Shown here one piece after another: positions 41,480 to 50,612 of a stretch of DNA of 64,000 nt. Made by a program: the position numbers and the translations under genes. The notes below the pieces were generated by a model, which saw nothing but the letters and a program-made list of their open reading frames with translations, was not told the origin of the DNA and did not search any database. Source of the DNA: Actinacidiphila paucisporea (lineage in GTDB: Bacteria > Actinomycetota > Actinomycetes > Streptomycetales > Streptomycetaceae); the NCBI RefSeq assembly GCF_900142575.1, contig NZ_FRBI01000025.1:52622-116621 (forward strand), written 5' to 3'. Each line of letters starts with the position of its first letter. Position 1 is the stretch's first letter.

Positions 41480-42238
41480 GTGGCGTCGATCGACAAGAAG
41501 GACCACGACAACACGGACGGCCCGCGGAGCGAGGAAGCGGAGGTCAGGGCGGCCACCGAGGCCGCGCTGCTGGACGCCTTCGGCGGCGTCCTCGGCATGG
41601 TGGAGACCACCGTGCCCGGCCTGGTCTTCGTGGTGATCTACACGGTCAACCACGACATCAAGTCGTCCGCGCTCGCCGCACTGGCCCTGTCGGTGGTGCT
41701 GGGCACCGCCCGGCTGGCCCGCAAGGACACCCTCAAGCACGCCTTCAGCGGCGTCTTCGGCATCGCCTTCGGCGCGCTGTTCGCGATGATGTCGGGCAAC
41801 GCCAAGAACTTCTACCTGCCCGGCATGCTCTACACGCTCGGCCTGGGCATCGCCTACGTGGTCTCGGCGCTGGCCCGGTTCCCGCTGCTCGGACTGATCC
41901 TCGGGCCGGTGTTCAAGGAGAACCTGTCCTGGCGCACCCGCAACCCGGGGCGGCTGCGCGCGTACACCAAGGCGAGCTGGGCCTGGGGCCTGATCCTGCT
42001 GGCGAAGTCGGCGATCCTCTTCCCGCTGTACTGGTGGGGCAACGCCACCCAGCTGGGCTGGGTCAAGGTCGCGCTCGGCATCCCGCCGTTCCTGCTGTCG
42101 GTCTACCTGACCTGGATCTTCCTGGTGAAGGCGCCGGCCCCGATCGACGTGATCGCGGAGATGGAGGCGGCCGAGCAGGAGCGCAAGGCCGGCAAGGAGC
42201 GGGCCGAGGACGCGGAGACGGAGCAGGCGGTCAAGTAG
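41480..42238 (+). CDS. DUF3159 family membrane protein
   Basis: This 252-residue integral membrane protein has about six helices (for example PGLVFVVIYTVNH, HAFSGVFGIAFGALFAMM, WAWGLILLAKSAILFPLYWW) with an acidic cytoplasmic N-terminus and a charged C-terminal tail rich in Glu/Lys. The function is unknown. GTG 41480 lies 3 bp after the OB-fold gene. A shared terminator separates it from the convergent TrkA genes. Confidence 0.88.
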   Translation: MASIDKKDHDNTDGPRSEEAEVRAATEAALLDAFGGVLGMVETTVPGLVFVVIYTVNHDIKSSALAALALSVVLGTARLARKDTLKHAFSGVFGIAFGALFAMMSGNAKNFYLPGMLYTLGLGIAYVVSALARFPLLGLILGPVFKENLSWRTRNPGRLRAYTKASWAWGLILLAKSAILFPLYWWGNATQLGWVKVALGIPPFLLSVYLTWIFLVKAPAPIDVIAEMEAAEQERKAGKERAEDAETEQAVK

Positions 42239-42240
42239 GA

Positions 42241-42276
42241 CCGGACAGGCGGTCGGGTCGCGCTCCGCCTGCCCGG
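42241..42276. terminator. Bidirectional stem-loop between convergent operons
   Basis: CCGGACAGGCGG (42241-42252) and CCGCCTGCCCGG (42265-42276) pair with one mismatch across 12 bases, filling the 49-bp gap between the DUF3159 and TrkA stops. Confidence 0.7.
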
Positions 42277-42287
42277 TGCGGCCGAGG

Positions 42288-42962
42288 TCAGCCGCCGTTG
42301 CCGTCCTGGAGGGACAGCAGGTCCTCCAGCTGCTCCTCCCGGTGCGGCGCCGCCACGAACAGCAGCTCGTCGCCGGCCTCCAGCGCGTCGTCCTTGGACG
42401 GGGTGAGCACCCGGTTGCCGCGGATGATGGTGACCAGCGAGGTGTCCTGCGGCCACTCCACGTCACCGACCCGGGTGCCGACCAGCGCGGCCTCCTCGGG
42501 CAGCGTCAACTCGACCAGGTTCGCGTCACCCTGGCTGAAGCGCAGCAGCCGGACCAGGTCGCCGACGCTCACCGCCTCCTCGACCAGGGCCGACATCAGC
42601 CGCGGGGTGGAGACGGCGACGTCCACCCCCCACGACTCGTTGAACAGCCACTCGTTCTTCGGGTTGTTCACCCGGGCGACGACCCGCGGCACGCCGTACT
42701 CCGTCTTGGCGAGCAGCGACACCACCAGGTTGACCTTGTCGTCGCCGGTCGCGGCGATCACCACGTTGCAGCGCTGCAGAGCGGCCTCGTCGAGCGAGGT
42801 GATCTCGCACGCGTCGGCCAGCAGCCACTCGGCCTGCGGCACCCGCTCCACCGAGATGGAGGTGGGGTTCTTGTCGACGAGCAGCACCTCGTGCCCGTTC
42901 TCCAGCAGCTCGGCCGCGATGGACCGGCCGACCGCGCCGGCCCCGGCGATGGCCACCCTCAT
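42288..42962 (-). CDS. TrkA-family K+ uptake regulatory protein (second copy)
   Basis: This 224-residue protein has an RCK_N Rossmann domain (RVAIAGAGAVGRSIAAELLE, ADACEITSLDEAAL) and an RCK_C domain (LTLPEEAALVGTRVGDVEWP). It binds nucleotide and gates a K+ transporter. The ATG overlaps the stop of the first TrkA gene (ATGA), so the two are co-translated; paired TrkA proteins (CeoB/CeoC type) are usual in actinobacteria. Confidence 0.92.
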   Translation of the reverse strand: MRVAIAGAGAVGRSIAAELLENGHEVLLVDKNPTSISVERVPQAEWLLADACEITSLDEAALQRCNVVIAATGDDKVNLVVSLLAKTEYGVPRVVARVNNPKNEWLFNESWGVDVAVSTPRLMSALVEEAVSVGDLVRLLRFSQGDANLVELTLPEEAALVGTRVGDVEWPQDTSLVTIIRGNRVLTPSKDDALEAGDELLFVAAPHREEQLEDLLSLQDGNGG

Positions 42963-43627
42963 GAGTGGGCCTCCTCGGGTCCCTTGGCGAAAGCCGCCTC
43001 GACGTCCGCGACGTCGCCGGAGCGCAGGATCACGTGGACGAGGTCGCCCTCCTGCAGCACGGTCTGCGCGGTGGGCAGCATCGCCTCGCCGAGCCGGGTG
43101 AGAAATGCCACCCTGGCGCCGGTCTCCTCCTGCAGCGTGCTGATCTTGTGCCCGATCCACTCGGGCGACGTGTGCACCTCGGCGAGCTGCACCCCACCGC
43201 TGGGGTCGCGCCACAGCGGCTCCGCGCCGGACGGCAGCAGCCTGCGCAGCATCTGGTCGGCGGTCCACCGCACGGTGGCCACGGTCGGGATGCCGAGCCG
43301 CTGGTAGACCTCGGCTCGACGCGGGTCGTAGATTCTGGCCGCCACATTCTCGATGCCGAACATCTCCCGGGCCACCCGGGCCGCGATGATGTTGGAGTTG
43401 TCGCCGCTGCTGACGGCCGCGAAGGCACCCGCCTCCTCAATACCGGCCTCACGCAGCGTGTCCTGGTCGAACCCGACTCCGGTCACCCGGCGCCCGCCGA
43501 ATCCGGAGCCCAGCCGGCGGAACGCCTTGGGGTCCTGATCGATCACCGCGACCGTATGACCTTGCTGTTCGAGGGAGTGCGCGAGAGTGGAGCCCACTCG
43601 CCCGCATCCCATAATCACGACGTGCAC
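42959..43627 (-). CDS. TrkA-family K+ uptake regulatory protein (first copy)
   Basis: This 222-residue RCK protein starts VHVVIMGCGRVGSTLAHSL at GTG 43627 with GGAAGGA upstream. FDQDTLREAGIEEAGAF and SGDNSNIIAARVAREMFG complete RCK_N, and ISTLQEETGARVAFLTRLGE is in RCK_C. It probably forms a heteromeric gating ring with the second TrkA. It is divergent from the KimA-like permease, the likely potassium carrier it controls. Confidence 0.92.
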   Translation of the reverse strand: MHVVIMGCGRVGSTLAHSLEQQGHTVAVIDQDPKAFRRLGSGFGGRRVTGVGFDQDTLREAGIEEAGAFAAVSSGDNSNIIAARVAREMFGIENVAARIYDPRRAEVYQRLGIPTVATVRWTADQMLRRLLPSGAEPLWRDPSGGVQLAEVHTSPEWIGHKISTLQEETGARVAFLTRLGEAMLPTAQTVLQEGDLVHVILRSGDVADVEAAFAKGPEEAHS

Positions 43628-43829
43628 GACCGTCCTTCCGGCTGTCAACGTTTTCGACTGAGACTGTGTGCTGAGTCGTAAAGGTCGTTCCAAGCGTCTC
43701 AGACCGCGGCCAAAGCTACACACGCGCGCCGCGGCGCAGAAGGTTGCGTACGGGCCGCGCCACAAGTTCGCCACACTCCATGGGGGACTGGGGCATCCGC
43801 ACGTATGGCCGATCCCTTAACATCGCGGG

Positions 43830-45875
43830 GTGTCCAAACTGACCGACCTGCCGAAACGGATCCTCATCGGCCGGGCGCTGCGCAGCGACAAGCTGGGCGA
43901 GACGCTGCTCCCCAAGCGGCTCGCGCTTCCCGTCTTCGCCTCCGACCCGCTGTCGTCCGTGGCTTACGCGCCTGGCGAGGTGCTCCTCGTCCTGTCGATC
44001 GCGGGAGTGTCGGCCTACCACTTCAGCCCGTGGATCGCGGGCGCCGTCGTGGTGCTGATGTTCACCGTCGTCGCCTCCTACCGGCAGAACGTGCACGCCT
44101 ACCCCTCGGGTGGCGGCGACTACGAGGTCGCCACCACCAACCTGGGGCCGAAGGCGGGCCTCACCGTCGCCAGCGCGCTGCTGGTCGACTACGTGCTCAC
44201 GGTGGCGGTGTCGGTCGCCTCCGGCATCGAGAACCTGGGCTCGGCGGTGCCGTTCTTCGTCACCCACAAGGTGCTCGGCGCGGTCGGCATGATCGTGATC
44301 CTCATGCTGATGAACCTGCGCGGGGTGCGCGAGTCCGGCACGATCTTCGCGATCCCCACCTACGCCTTCGTCGTCGGCGTCTTCTGCATGATCGCCTGGG
44401 GCATCTTCAAGATCGCCACTGGGCATGACATGCACGCGCCCACGGCGGGGTACACGATCCACGCCGAGTCCTCCGGCATCGGCGGCTTCGCGCTGATCTT
44501 CCTGCTGCTGCGCGCCTTCTCCTCCGGCTGCGCCGCTCTGACCGGCGTCGAGGCGATCAGCAACGGCGTACCGGCCTTCAAGAAGCCCAAGTCCAAGAAC
44601 GCCGCCACCACGCTGGCCGCGATGGGCCTGCTCGCCGTCACCATGTTCTGCGGCATCATCGCGCTGGCGATGAACACCCACGTGCGGATGGCCGAGAACC
44701 CCGCGACCGACCTGCTCAACCACGGCGTCCCCGTCGGCTCCGGCTTCACCCAGGACCCGGTCATCGCCCAGGTCGCGGAAGCGGTCTTCGGCCACGGCTC
44801 GATCCCGTTCGTCTTCCTGGCCGCCGTCACCGCCCTGGTGCTCTTCCTGGCCGCCAACACCGCCTACAACGGCTTCCCGGTGCTCGGCTCGATCCTCGCC
44901 CAGGACCGCTACCTGCCGCGCCAGCTGCACACCCGCGGCGACCGGCTGGCCTTCTCCAACGGCATCGTGGTGCTGGCCGGCTTCGCCTGCGTCCTGGTCT
45001 ACATCTACGGCGCCGACTCCACCCGGCTGATCCAGCTCTACATCGTCGGCGTGTTCGTCTCCTTCACCCTCAGCCAGACCGGCATGGTCAGGCACTGGAA
45101 CCGCCACCTGCGCACCGAGACCGACCAGGCCAAGCGCCGCCACATGCTCCGCTCCCGGGCCATCAACACCTTCGGCGCCTTCCTGACCGGCCTGGTCCTG
45201 GTCATCGTGCTGCTCACCAAGTTCACCCACGGCGCCTGGGTCGCGGTGCTCGGCATGGTCGTCTTCTACGCCACCATGACCGCGATCCGCCGCCACTACA
45301 CCCGGGTCTCCGACGAGATCGCCGCCGAGGACCAACCGAGCGACGACTACGTACGCCCCTCCCGTGTGCACTCCATCGTGCTGGTCTCCAAGCTGCACAA
45401 GCCCACCCTGCGGGCGCTGTCCTACGCCAAGCTGATGCGCTCCGACACCCTCGAGGCCCTCAGCATCAACGTCGACCCCGACGACACCAAGGCCCTGCAG
45501 GCCGACTGGCAGCGGCGCGGCATCGACGTACCGCTCAAGGTCCTCGACTCGCCCTACCGCGAGATCACCCGCCCGATCATCGACTACGTCAAGGGGCTGC
45601 GCCGCAACAGCCCGCGGGACGTGGTCAGCGTCTACATCCCCGAATACGTCGTCGGCCACTGGTACGAGCACCTGCTGCACAACCAGAGCGCACTGCGGCT
45701 CAAGGGCCGGCTGCTCTTCACCCCCGGCGTGATGGTCACCTCCGTGCCCTACCAGCTGGAGTCCTCCGAGGCCGCCCGCGCCCGCGCCCGCCGCCGCGCC
45801 GACTGGAGCGCGCCCGGCTCCATCCGCCGCGGCCCGGTCGGCCCGCACCAGCGGGAGCAGCAGCGCGAGCACTGA
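43830..45875 (+). CDS. APC-superfamily permease, KimA-like potassium importer
   Basis: This 681-residue protein has a short cytoplasmic start and about 12 helices: SDPLSSVAYAPGEVLLVL as the APC substrate-site helix, PSGGGDYEVATTNLG, FSSGCAALTGVEAISNGVPA and NTAYNGFPVLGSILAQDRYL. A cytosolic C-terminal domain of about 180 residues follows. This is the layout of KimA/KUP-like proton-coupled K+ importers, not of amino-acid permeases. Neighbouring TrkA and KdpDE genes support K+ transport. No ribosome site precedes GTG 43830; a TAACAT six bases upstream suggests a leaderless transcript. Confidence 0.85.
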   Translation: MSKLTDLPKRILIGRALRSDKLGETLLPKRLALPVFASDPLSSVAYAPGEVLLVLSIAGVSAYHFSPWIAGAVVVLMFTVVASYRQNVHAYPSGGGDYEVATTNLGPKAGLTVASALLVDYVLTVAVSVASGIENLGSAVPFFVTHKVLGAVGMIVILMLMNLRGVRESGTIFAIPTYAFVVGVFCMIAWGIFKIATGHDMHAPTAGYTIHAESSGIGGFALIFLLLRAFSSGCAALTGVEAISNGVPAFKKPKSKNAATTLAAMGLLAVTMFCGIIALAMNTHVRMAENPATDLLNHGVPVGSGFTQDPVIAQVAEAVFGHGSIPFVFLAAVTALVLFLAANTAYNGFPVLGSILAQDRYLPRQLHTRGDRLAFSNGIVVLAGFACVLVYIYGADSTRLIQLYIVGVFVSFTLSQTGMVRHWNRHLRTETDQAKRRHMLRSRAINTFGAFLTGLVLVIVLLTKFTHGAWVAVLGMVVFYATMTAIRRHYTRVSDEIAAEDQPSDDYVRPSRVHSIVLVSKLHKPTLRALSYAKLMRSDTLEALSINVDPDDTKALQADWQRRGIDVPLKVLDSPYREITRPIIDYVKGLRRNSPRDVVSVYIPEYVVGHWYEHLLHNQSALRLKGRLLFTPGVMVTSVPYQLESSEAARARARRRADWSAPGSIRRGPVGPHQREQQREH

Positions 45876-45978
45876 CGGCGGGGGCAGGGCCGGGCCGCCG
45901 ACCCGTAGACTGGACTGTCGCGCACCCCGGGGAAGGGGTTGCCGCGCATCCCGAGAAGAGCCCAGGAGCACCACCTTC

Positions 45979-47307
45979 ATGCAGACCGAGCCCGCCCCGT
46001 CACTGGTCGGCCAGGAGTACGAGGTAGAGATCGGCCCGGTGGCGCACGGCGGCCACTGCCTCGCGCGCACCGCGCAGGGCCAGGTCCTCTTCGTCCGGCA
46101 CACCCTGCCGGGCGAGCGGGTCGTCGCCCGCGTCACCCACGGCGAGGTCGGCGCGAGCTTCCTGCGGGCCGACGCCGTCCGCGTGCTGACCGCGTCCAAG
46201 GACCGGGTCGAGGCGCCCTGCCCCTTCTCCGGCCCCGGCCGCTGCGGCGGCTGCGACTGGCAGCACGCCGCCCCCGGCGCCCAGCGGCGCCTCAAGGCCG
46301 CGGTCATCACCGAGCAGCTGGAAAGGCTCGCCGGGCTCACCCCCGAGGAGGCCGGCTGGGACGGCACGGTGCAGCCCGCCCCCGGCGACAAGGTCGCCAA
46401 GGGCGAGGTGCCCGCCTGGCGCACCCGCGTGCAGTACGCCGTGGACGACGAGGGGCGCGCGGGCCTGCGCCGGCACCGCTCGCACGACGTCGAGGTCATC
46501 GACCACTGCATGATCGCCGCGCCCGAGGTCAGCGAGCTGGGCGTCGAGGCCCGCAGCTGGCCGCAGATCGCGCAGGTCGAGGCGATCGCCGCCACCGGGT
46601 CGAGCGACCGCCAGGTCGTCCTCACCCCGCGGCCCGGCGGCCGGCTGCCCATCGTGGAGCTGGACCGCCCGGTCTCGGTGCTGCGGATCGGCGAGCGGGA
46701 CAAGGCCGTCCACCGCGTCCACGGCCGCGACTTCGTCCGCGAGCGCGCCGCGGGCCGCACCTGGCGGGTCGGCGACGGCGGCTTCTGGCAGGTCCACCCG
46801 AAGGCCGCCGACCTGCTGGTCGAGGCCGTCATGCAGGGCCTGATGCCCCGCAAGGGGGACATGGCACTCGACCTCTTCTGCGGCGCCGGCCTCTTCGCCG
46901 GCGCGCTGGCCGAGCGCGTCGGCGAACGCGGCGCCGTGCTCGGCATCGAGTCCGGCAAGCGTGCCGTCCAGGACGCCCGGCACAACCTCCAGGACCTCGA
47001 CCGGGTCCGCATCGAGCAGGGCAAGGTCGACCACGTCCTGCCCCGCACCGGCATCACCGAGGTCGACCTGATCGTCCTCGACCCGCCCCGCACCGGCGCC
47101 CGCCGCCCCCTCGTCCGCCACCTCGCCTCCCTCGGCGCCCGCCGCATCGCCTACGTCGCCTGCGACCCCGCCGCCCTCGCCCGCGACCTCGCCTACTTCG
47201 CCGAGGAGGGCTACCGCCCGGCGAGCCTGCGCGCCTTCGACCTCTTCCCGATGACCCACCACGTCGAGTGCGTGGCGGTGCTCGTGCCCCAGGGGAAGGG
47301 CGCCTGA
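45979..47307 (+). CDS. TrmA/RumA-like RNA m5U methyltransferase
   Basis: This 442-residue class I SAM-dependent methyltransferase has an N-terminal TRAM domain (VEIGPVAHGGHCLARTAQGQ) and an Fe-S-type Cys motif (CPFSGPGRCGGCDW). SAM-binding LDLFCGAGLFAGALAE, LIVLDPPRTGARRP and YVACDPAALARDL (catalytic Cys) follow. It methylates uridine at C5 in tRNA or rRNA; which one cannot be told. It follows the K+ permease by about 100 bp. Confidence 0.9.
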   Translation: MQTEPAPSLVGQEYEVEIGPVAHGGHCLARTAQGQVLFVRHTLPGERVVARVTHGEVGASFLRADAVRVLTASKDRVEAPCPFSGPGRCGGCDWQHAAPGAQRRLKAAVITEQLERLAGLTPEEAGWDGTVQPAPGDKVAKGEVPAWRTRVQYAVDDEGRAGLRRHRSHDVEVIDHCMIAAPEVSELGVEARSWPQIAQVEAIAATGSSDRQVVLTPRPGGRLPIVELDRPVSVLRIGERDKAVHRVHGRDFVRERAAGRTWRVGDGGFWQVHPKAADLLVEAVMQGLMPRKGDMALDLFCGAGLFAGALAERVGERGAVLGIESGKRAVQDARHNLQDLDRVRIEQGKVDHVLPRTGITEVDLIVLDPPRTGARRPLVRHLASLGARRIAYVACDPAALARDLAYFAEEGYRPASLRAFDLFPMTHHVECVAVLVPQGKGA

Positions 47308-47550
47308 CCGCAGCCGGCGCCCTCCCTCCGGAGCACAGCACACGGGTCCGCGGAGCGCCGTGAGTTCCCCCTGATCGGCTGTGGACGTCGGCGATCTGTC
47401 CCTGCTGCCCGGCGTCGCGCACCGCGCGGGGACGCGGCTTGCCGGCACGGCGGGCACGGAAGGCGGTCCTGAAGACCAGGTCGGCCGGGGATGTCGGACG
47501 AGATGACGAGACGAGGGCCGACCCGCGGCGGTCTCACGCGCGTGCGCGGA

Positions 47551-48402
47551 CTACCCCGCCACGAGGTCGTTCATCCGTGCCCGGTCGGCGGCCGTGGGCG
47601 GCGTGAACAGCAGGATCAGCGCCGAGGGGTCGTCCACGGGGTGGAAGGACGACAGCGACAGGTCCATCGCGCCACCGCCGGGCGGCCGTACGGTCAGGGT
47701 GCGGGCGGTGAGTTCGGCCACGGACCGGCACCCCCACCAGTGGCTGAGTTCGGGCACGTCCTCCTCCAGCGCGCGGTACACCTGCGCCGTGCGGTCCTCC
47801 GACAGCGCCGCCCCGGCCTGGGCGCGGAAGTGCTGGAAGACGTTCATCGCCAGCGGCACCCAGTCGGGCAGCACAGTGTGCAGACGCTCGTCCGCCGCCA
47901 TCAGCCACAGCAGGTTGCGGCGGCAGGGCGCCACCTCGCCCGGCGAACCCCACAGCGCCGCCCACGCGCTGTTCCAGGCCAGTACGTCGAAATGCCGGTC
48001 GAGCAGCACCGCCGGGCTGGCCGGCCACGCGTCCAGGACCGGCTGGACGACCGGAGCCAGCGCCGCGTCCCCGTCCCCCGCCGGGGAGGCGGGCTCGTGG
48101 TGCCCGGCCAGCCGCATGGCGTGCCGTACTTCCACCGGATCGAGCCTGAGAGTCCGCGCGAGCGCGGCGAGTACCTGCCGTGACGCGGTCACCCGGCCCT
48201 GCTCCAGCCAGGTGTACCAGGCCAGTCCCACTCCGGACAGCGACGCCACCTCCTCGCGACGCAGTCCCGGAGTGCGGCGGCGGGCGGTGGCCGTGAGGCC
48301 GACATCGCCGGGACGGAGCAGTTCGCGGTGCGCCCGCAGGAAGGCGCCGAGCTGCGGGCTCGGGGCAGCGGTGGACACAGGGGTGGTCACAGGGACGGTC
48401 AT
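47551..48402 (-). CDS. XRE-type regulator with MmyB-like ligand domain
   Basis: This 283-residue protein has an N-terminal helix-turn-helix (TPGLRREEVASLSGVGLAWY, TWLEQGRVTASRQVLAALAR). An MmyB-like PAS-fold domain follows (LDRHFDVLAWNSAWAALWG, CRRNLLWLMAADERL, SHWWGCRSVAELT). Such regulators often control a neighbouring dehydrogenase or transporter and bind a lipid-like ligand. It is divergent from the peptide ABC operon, which it may regulate. The 243 bp between it and the methyltransferase gene hold nothing recognisable. Confidence 0.9.
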   Translation of the reverse strand: MTVPVTTPVSTAAPSPQLGAFLRAHRELLRPGDVGLTATARRRTPGLRREEVASLSGVGLAWYTWLEQGRVTASRQVLAALARTLRLDPVEVRHAMRLAGHHEPASPAGDGDAALAPVVQPVLDAWPASPAVLLDRHFDVLAWNSAWAALWGSPGEVAPCRRNLLWLMAADERLHTVLPDWVPLAMNVFQHFRAQAGAALSEDRTAQVYRALEEDVPELSHWWGCRSVAELTARTLTVRPPGGGAMDLSLSSFHPVDDPSALILLFTPPTAADRARMNDLVAG

Positions 48403-48706
48403 GAGGTGCGGAACTCCTGGGCAAGGTGCGGGCGGTCAGCGCGGGCGGTGCCCGCAACACGACCCGCCGCGGCGTCCGCGGAGCCCGAAGCCGCCGAAAC
48501 CGGTCGGGGACACGCCGGTTCGCCGAGAGACCATATGTGGAGCCTAATGGGCGGTTTTGCGACCGGTCAATACCCCGCTGGCGGCCGCCGGTCCTGTGAT
48601 CAGGAGTAGCAGCACGAACGCCTGTCTGGTCCGGGCCGCGCGGTCCCCGCACCCTTCCTGTTGGCGGCCGCCCCGCCGCACCAGCACCTGGAAGGAACGC
48701 ACACCG

Positions 48707-48826
48707 ATGGCCGGTCCACCGGAACCGCCCGCTGCCCGGCCGTACGCCCCATTCCCCGCGCGTACGCCGTCCGCCCCCTCACGCGCCTCCTCACTCGCCG
48801 TCACCGGACCGGGAGCGGCGGCGTGA
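48707..48826 (+). CDS. Possible 39-residue upstream ORF
   Basis: A small frame starting MAGPPEPPAARPYAPFP has a good ribosome site (GAAGGAACG, 48690-48699) and its TGA overlaps the permease GTG (GTGA). The product is Pro/Ala-rich and unrecognised. It may only couple translation into the permease. The rest of the gap 48403-48706 shows no gene. Confidence 0.35.
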   Translation: MAGPPEPPAARPYAPFPARTPSAPSRASSLAVTGPGAAA

Positions 48827-49773
48827 GACGCTTCCTGACCCGGCGTCTGCTGCTCGCGGTGCCGAGCCTGCTGGGCGTGACGGCCGTCGTGTACGCGACG
48901 GTCGCCCTCGTTCCCGGCGACCCGGTCAGCGCGTTCCTCGGCCCGGGTGCTTCCCCCGGCGCCCGGCGGGAGCTGGCGGCCCGGCTCGGCCTCGGCCGCC
49001 CGCTGCCGGTGCGCTACGCCCATTGGCTGGGGCACGCGGTCCGCGGCGACCTGGGCACCTCGGTGTCCGCGCAGCGGCCGGTGACCGAGGTGCTGTGGCC
49101 GGCGCTCCAGCAGACCCTGGTGGTGACCGCGGCCGCCTTCGCGCTCGTCGTCGCCGGCGGGGTGCTGCTCGGTGCGGTCGGCGCCCTGCGGCCGCGTGGA
49201 CCGGCCGGCCGGCTGGCCGGGGCGCTGAGCACGCTGTCGGTGTCCGCGCCGCAGTTCTCCGTCGCCCTGCTGCTCATCTCCGTCTTCGCGGTCCGGCTGC
49301 GCTGGCTGCCGGCCGGCGGCACGCACGACGCGTTCGGTCCTGGCGGCACCGCGGACCTGCTGCGCCACCTCGTACTGCCGGCCGTGGCGGCGGCGCTGGT
49401 GCCGCTGGGCCTGACCGCGCGTGTCTTCCGTACCGCGCTCGCCGGGGTGCTGGAGTCCGACCTCGCCGACGGCCTGCGGGCCCGCGGCACGACCAGGGCG
49501 GTGGTGCTGTGCCACTGCGCGCACAACGCCGCGCCGGCGCTGCTGACCATCGGCGGCCTGCAACTGGCCTACCTACTGGAAGGGGTGGTCTTCGTGGAGA
49601 CCCTGTTCGACTGGCCGGGCCTCGGCCGTCTGCTGTACGACGCCCTGGCCGCCCGTGACTTCCCGGTCGTGCAGGGCGGGGTGCTCGTGGTCGCCGTCGC
49701 CTTCATCGGCATCAACATCCTGGTCGACGCCGCCCATGCGCTGATCGACCCGCGGGTCAGGAGCACGTCGTGA
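48823..49773 (+). CDS. Dipeptide/nickel-type ABC transporter permease (DppB)
   Basis: This 316-residue channel subunit begins RRFLTRRLLLAVPSLLGVTA, the family N-terminus. It has about six helices and an EAA-type segment (RTALAGVLESDLADGLRARG). FVETLFDWPGLGRLLYDALAARDFPVVQG is the family's conserved C-terminal stretch; only FDWPGLGRLLYDALAARD is needed to see it. GTG 48823 has GGGAG upstream. It is the first main gene of a six-gene operon. Confidence 0.92.
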   Translation: MRRFLTRRLLLAVPSLLGVTAVVYATVALVPGDPVSAFLGPGASPGARRELAARLGLGRPLPVRYAHWLGHAVRGDLGTSVSAQRPVTEVLWPALQQTLVVTAAAFALVVAGGVLLGAVGALRPRGPAGRLAGALSTLSVSAPQFSVALLLISVFAVRLRWLPAGGTHDAFGPGGTADLLRHLVLPAVAAALVPLGLTARVFRTALAGVLESDLADGLRARGTTRAVVLCHCAHNAAPALLTIGGLQLAYLLEGVVFVETLFDWPGLGRLLYDALAARDFPVVQGGVLVVAVAFIGINILVDAAHALIDPRVRSTS

Positions 49774-50612
49774 CCCGGCCGTCGCGCCGCGACCCCGGCC
49801 TGCTGGTGCCACTGGTACTGGCCACCGCGCTGCTGGCGGTGGCCGTGGCGGGGCCGCTGCTGGCACCCGGCTCGGCGACGGCCGGCTCACTGCGCCAGCG
49901 GCTGCTCGATCCGGGCAGCCCCGGGCATCTTCTGGGCACCGACGGACAGGGCCGCGACGTACTCAGCCGCATCGTCCTGGGCGCCCGGCCGTCGCTGGCG
50001 GGCGGACTGCTGCCGGTCGTCGTCGCCACCGTGGCGGGCACCGTCCTCGGCACTGTCGCCGGGCTGGGCGGGCGGGTGGCGGCCCAGTTGCTGCTGCGCA
50101 CGCTGGACGTGCTGTACGCCTTCCCCGGGGTGCTGCTGGCCATCGCCGTCTGCTCCCTGTGCACCCCGGGCCTGACGGCGACCGTGCTGGCGCTGTCGGT
50201 GGTGCTGACCCCCGCGGTGGCAAGGGTCGTCTTCGGCGAGGTGCGGCGGGTCCGCTCCGCCGAGTACCTGGAGGCGGCCCGGGTGAGCGGCCAGAGCCGG
50301 TTCGGTGTCGGCGTCTTCCAGGTGCTTCCGGTGATCGGCCCCGTGGTGCTGGCCTACGCCTCGTCCCTGGTGGGGCTGTCCGTGGTGTACGCCGCGGGGC
50401 TGTCCTTCCTCGGCCTGGGCGTGGCCCCGCCCGCGCCCGAATGGGGCGCGATGCTGGACGAGTTGCGGCCCGCACTGTTCACCCACCCGACGCTGGCGCT
50501 GGTGCCCGCCCTGACGGTGCTGGCCGTCTCGGTGCTGTTCAACGTGCTGGGCGACGCGCTCGCCCGGCGCGTGGCGGGCACCGGCGGCCCGAGACCGGCG
50601 GGCCACCGGTGA
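49770..50612 (+). CDS. Dipeptide/nickel-type ABC transporter permease (DppC)
   Basis: This 280-residue partner permease has PGHLLGTDGQGRDVLSRIV, the DppC/OppC N-terminal signature. An EAA loop (RSAEYLEAARVSGQSRFGV) and LSFLGLGVAPPAPEWGAMLD follow. The GTG start overlaps the previous stop. It forms the membrane channel with the DppB-type subunit. Confidence 0.93.
   Translation: MTRPSRRDPGLLVPLVLATALLAVAVAGPLLAPGSATAGSLRQRLLDPGSPGHLLGTDGQGRDVLSRIVLGARPSLAGGLLPVVVATVAGTVLGTVAGLGGRVAAQLLLRTLDVLYAFPGVLLAIAVCSLCTPGLTATVLALSVVLTPAVARVVFGEVRRVRSAEYLEAARVSGQSRFGVGVFQVLPVIGPVVLAYASSLVGLSVVYAAGLSFLGLGVAPPAPEWGAMLDELRPALFTHPTLALVPALTVLAVSVLFNVLGDALARRVAGTGGPRPAGHR

Noticed and set aside
43716..47147. 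1143-codon minus frame opposite the K+ permease and RNA methyltransferase
   Set aside because: Spans two well-supported plus-strand genes and shows only low-complexity shadow composition.
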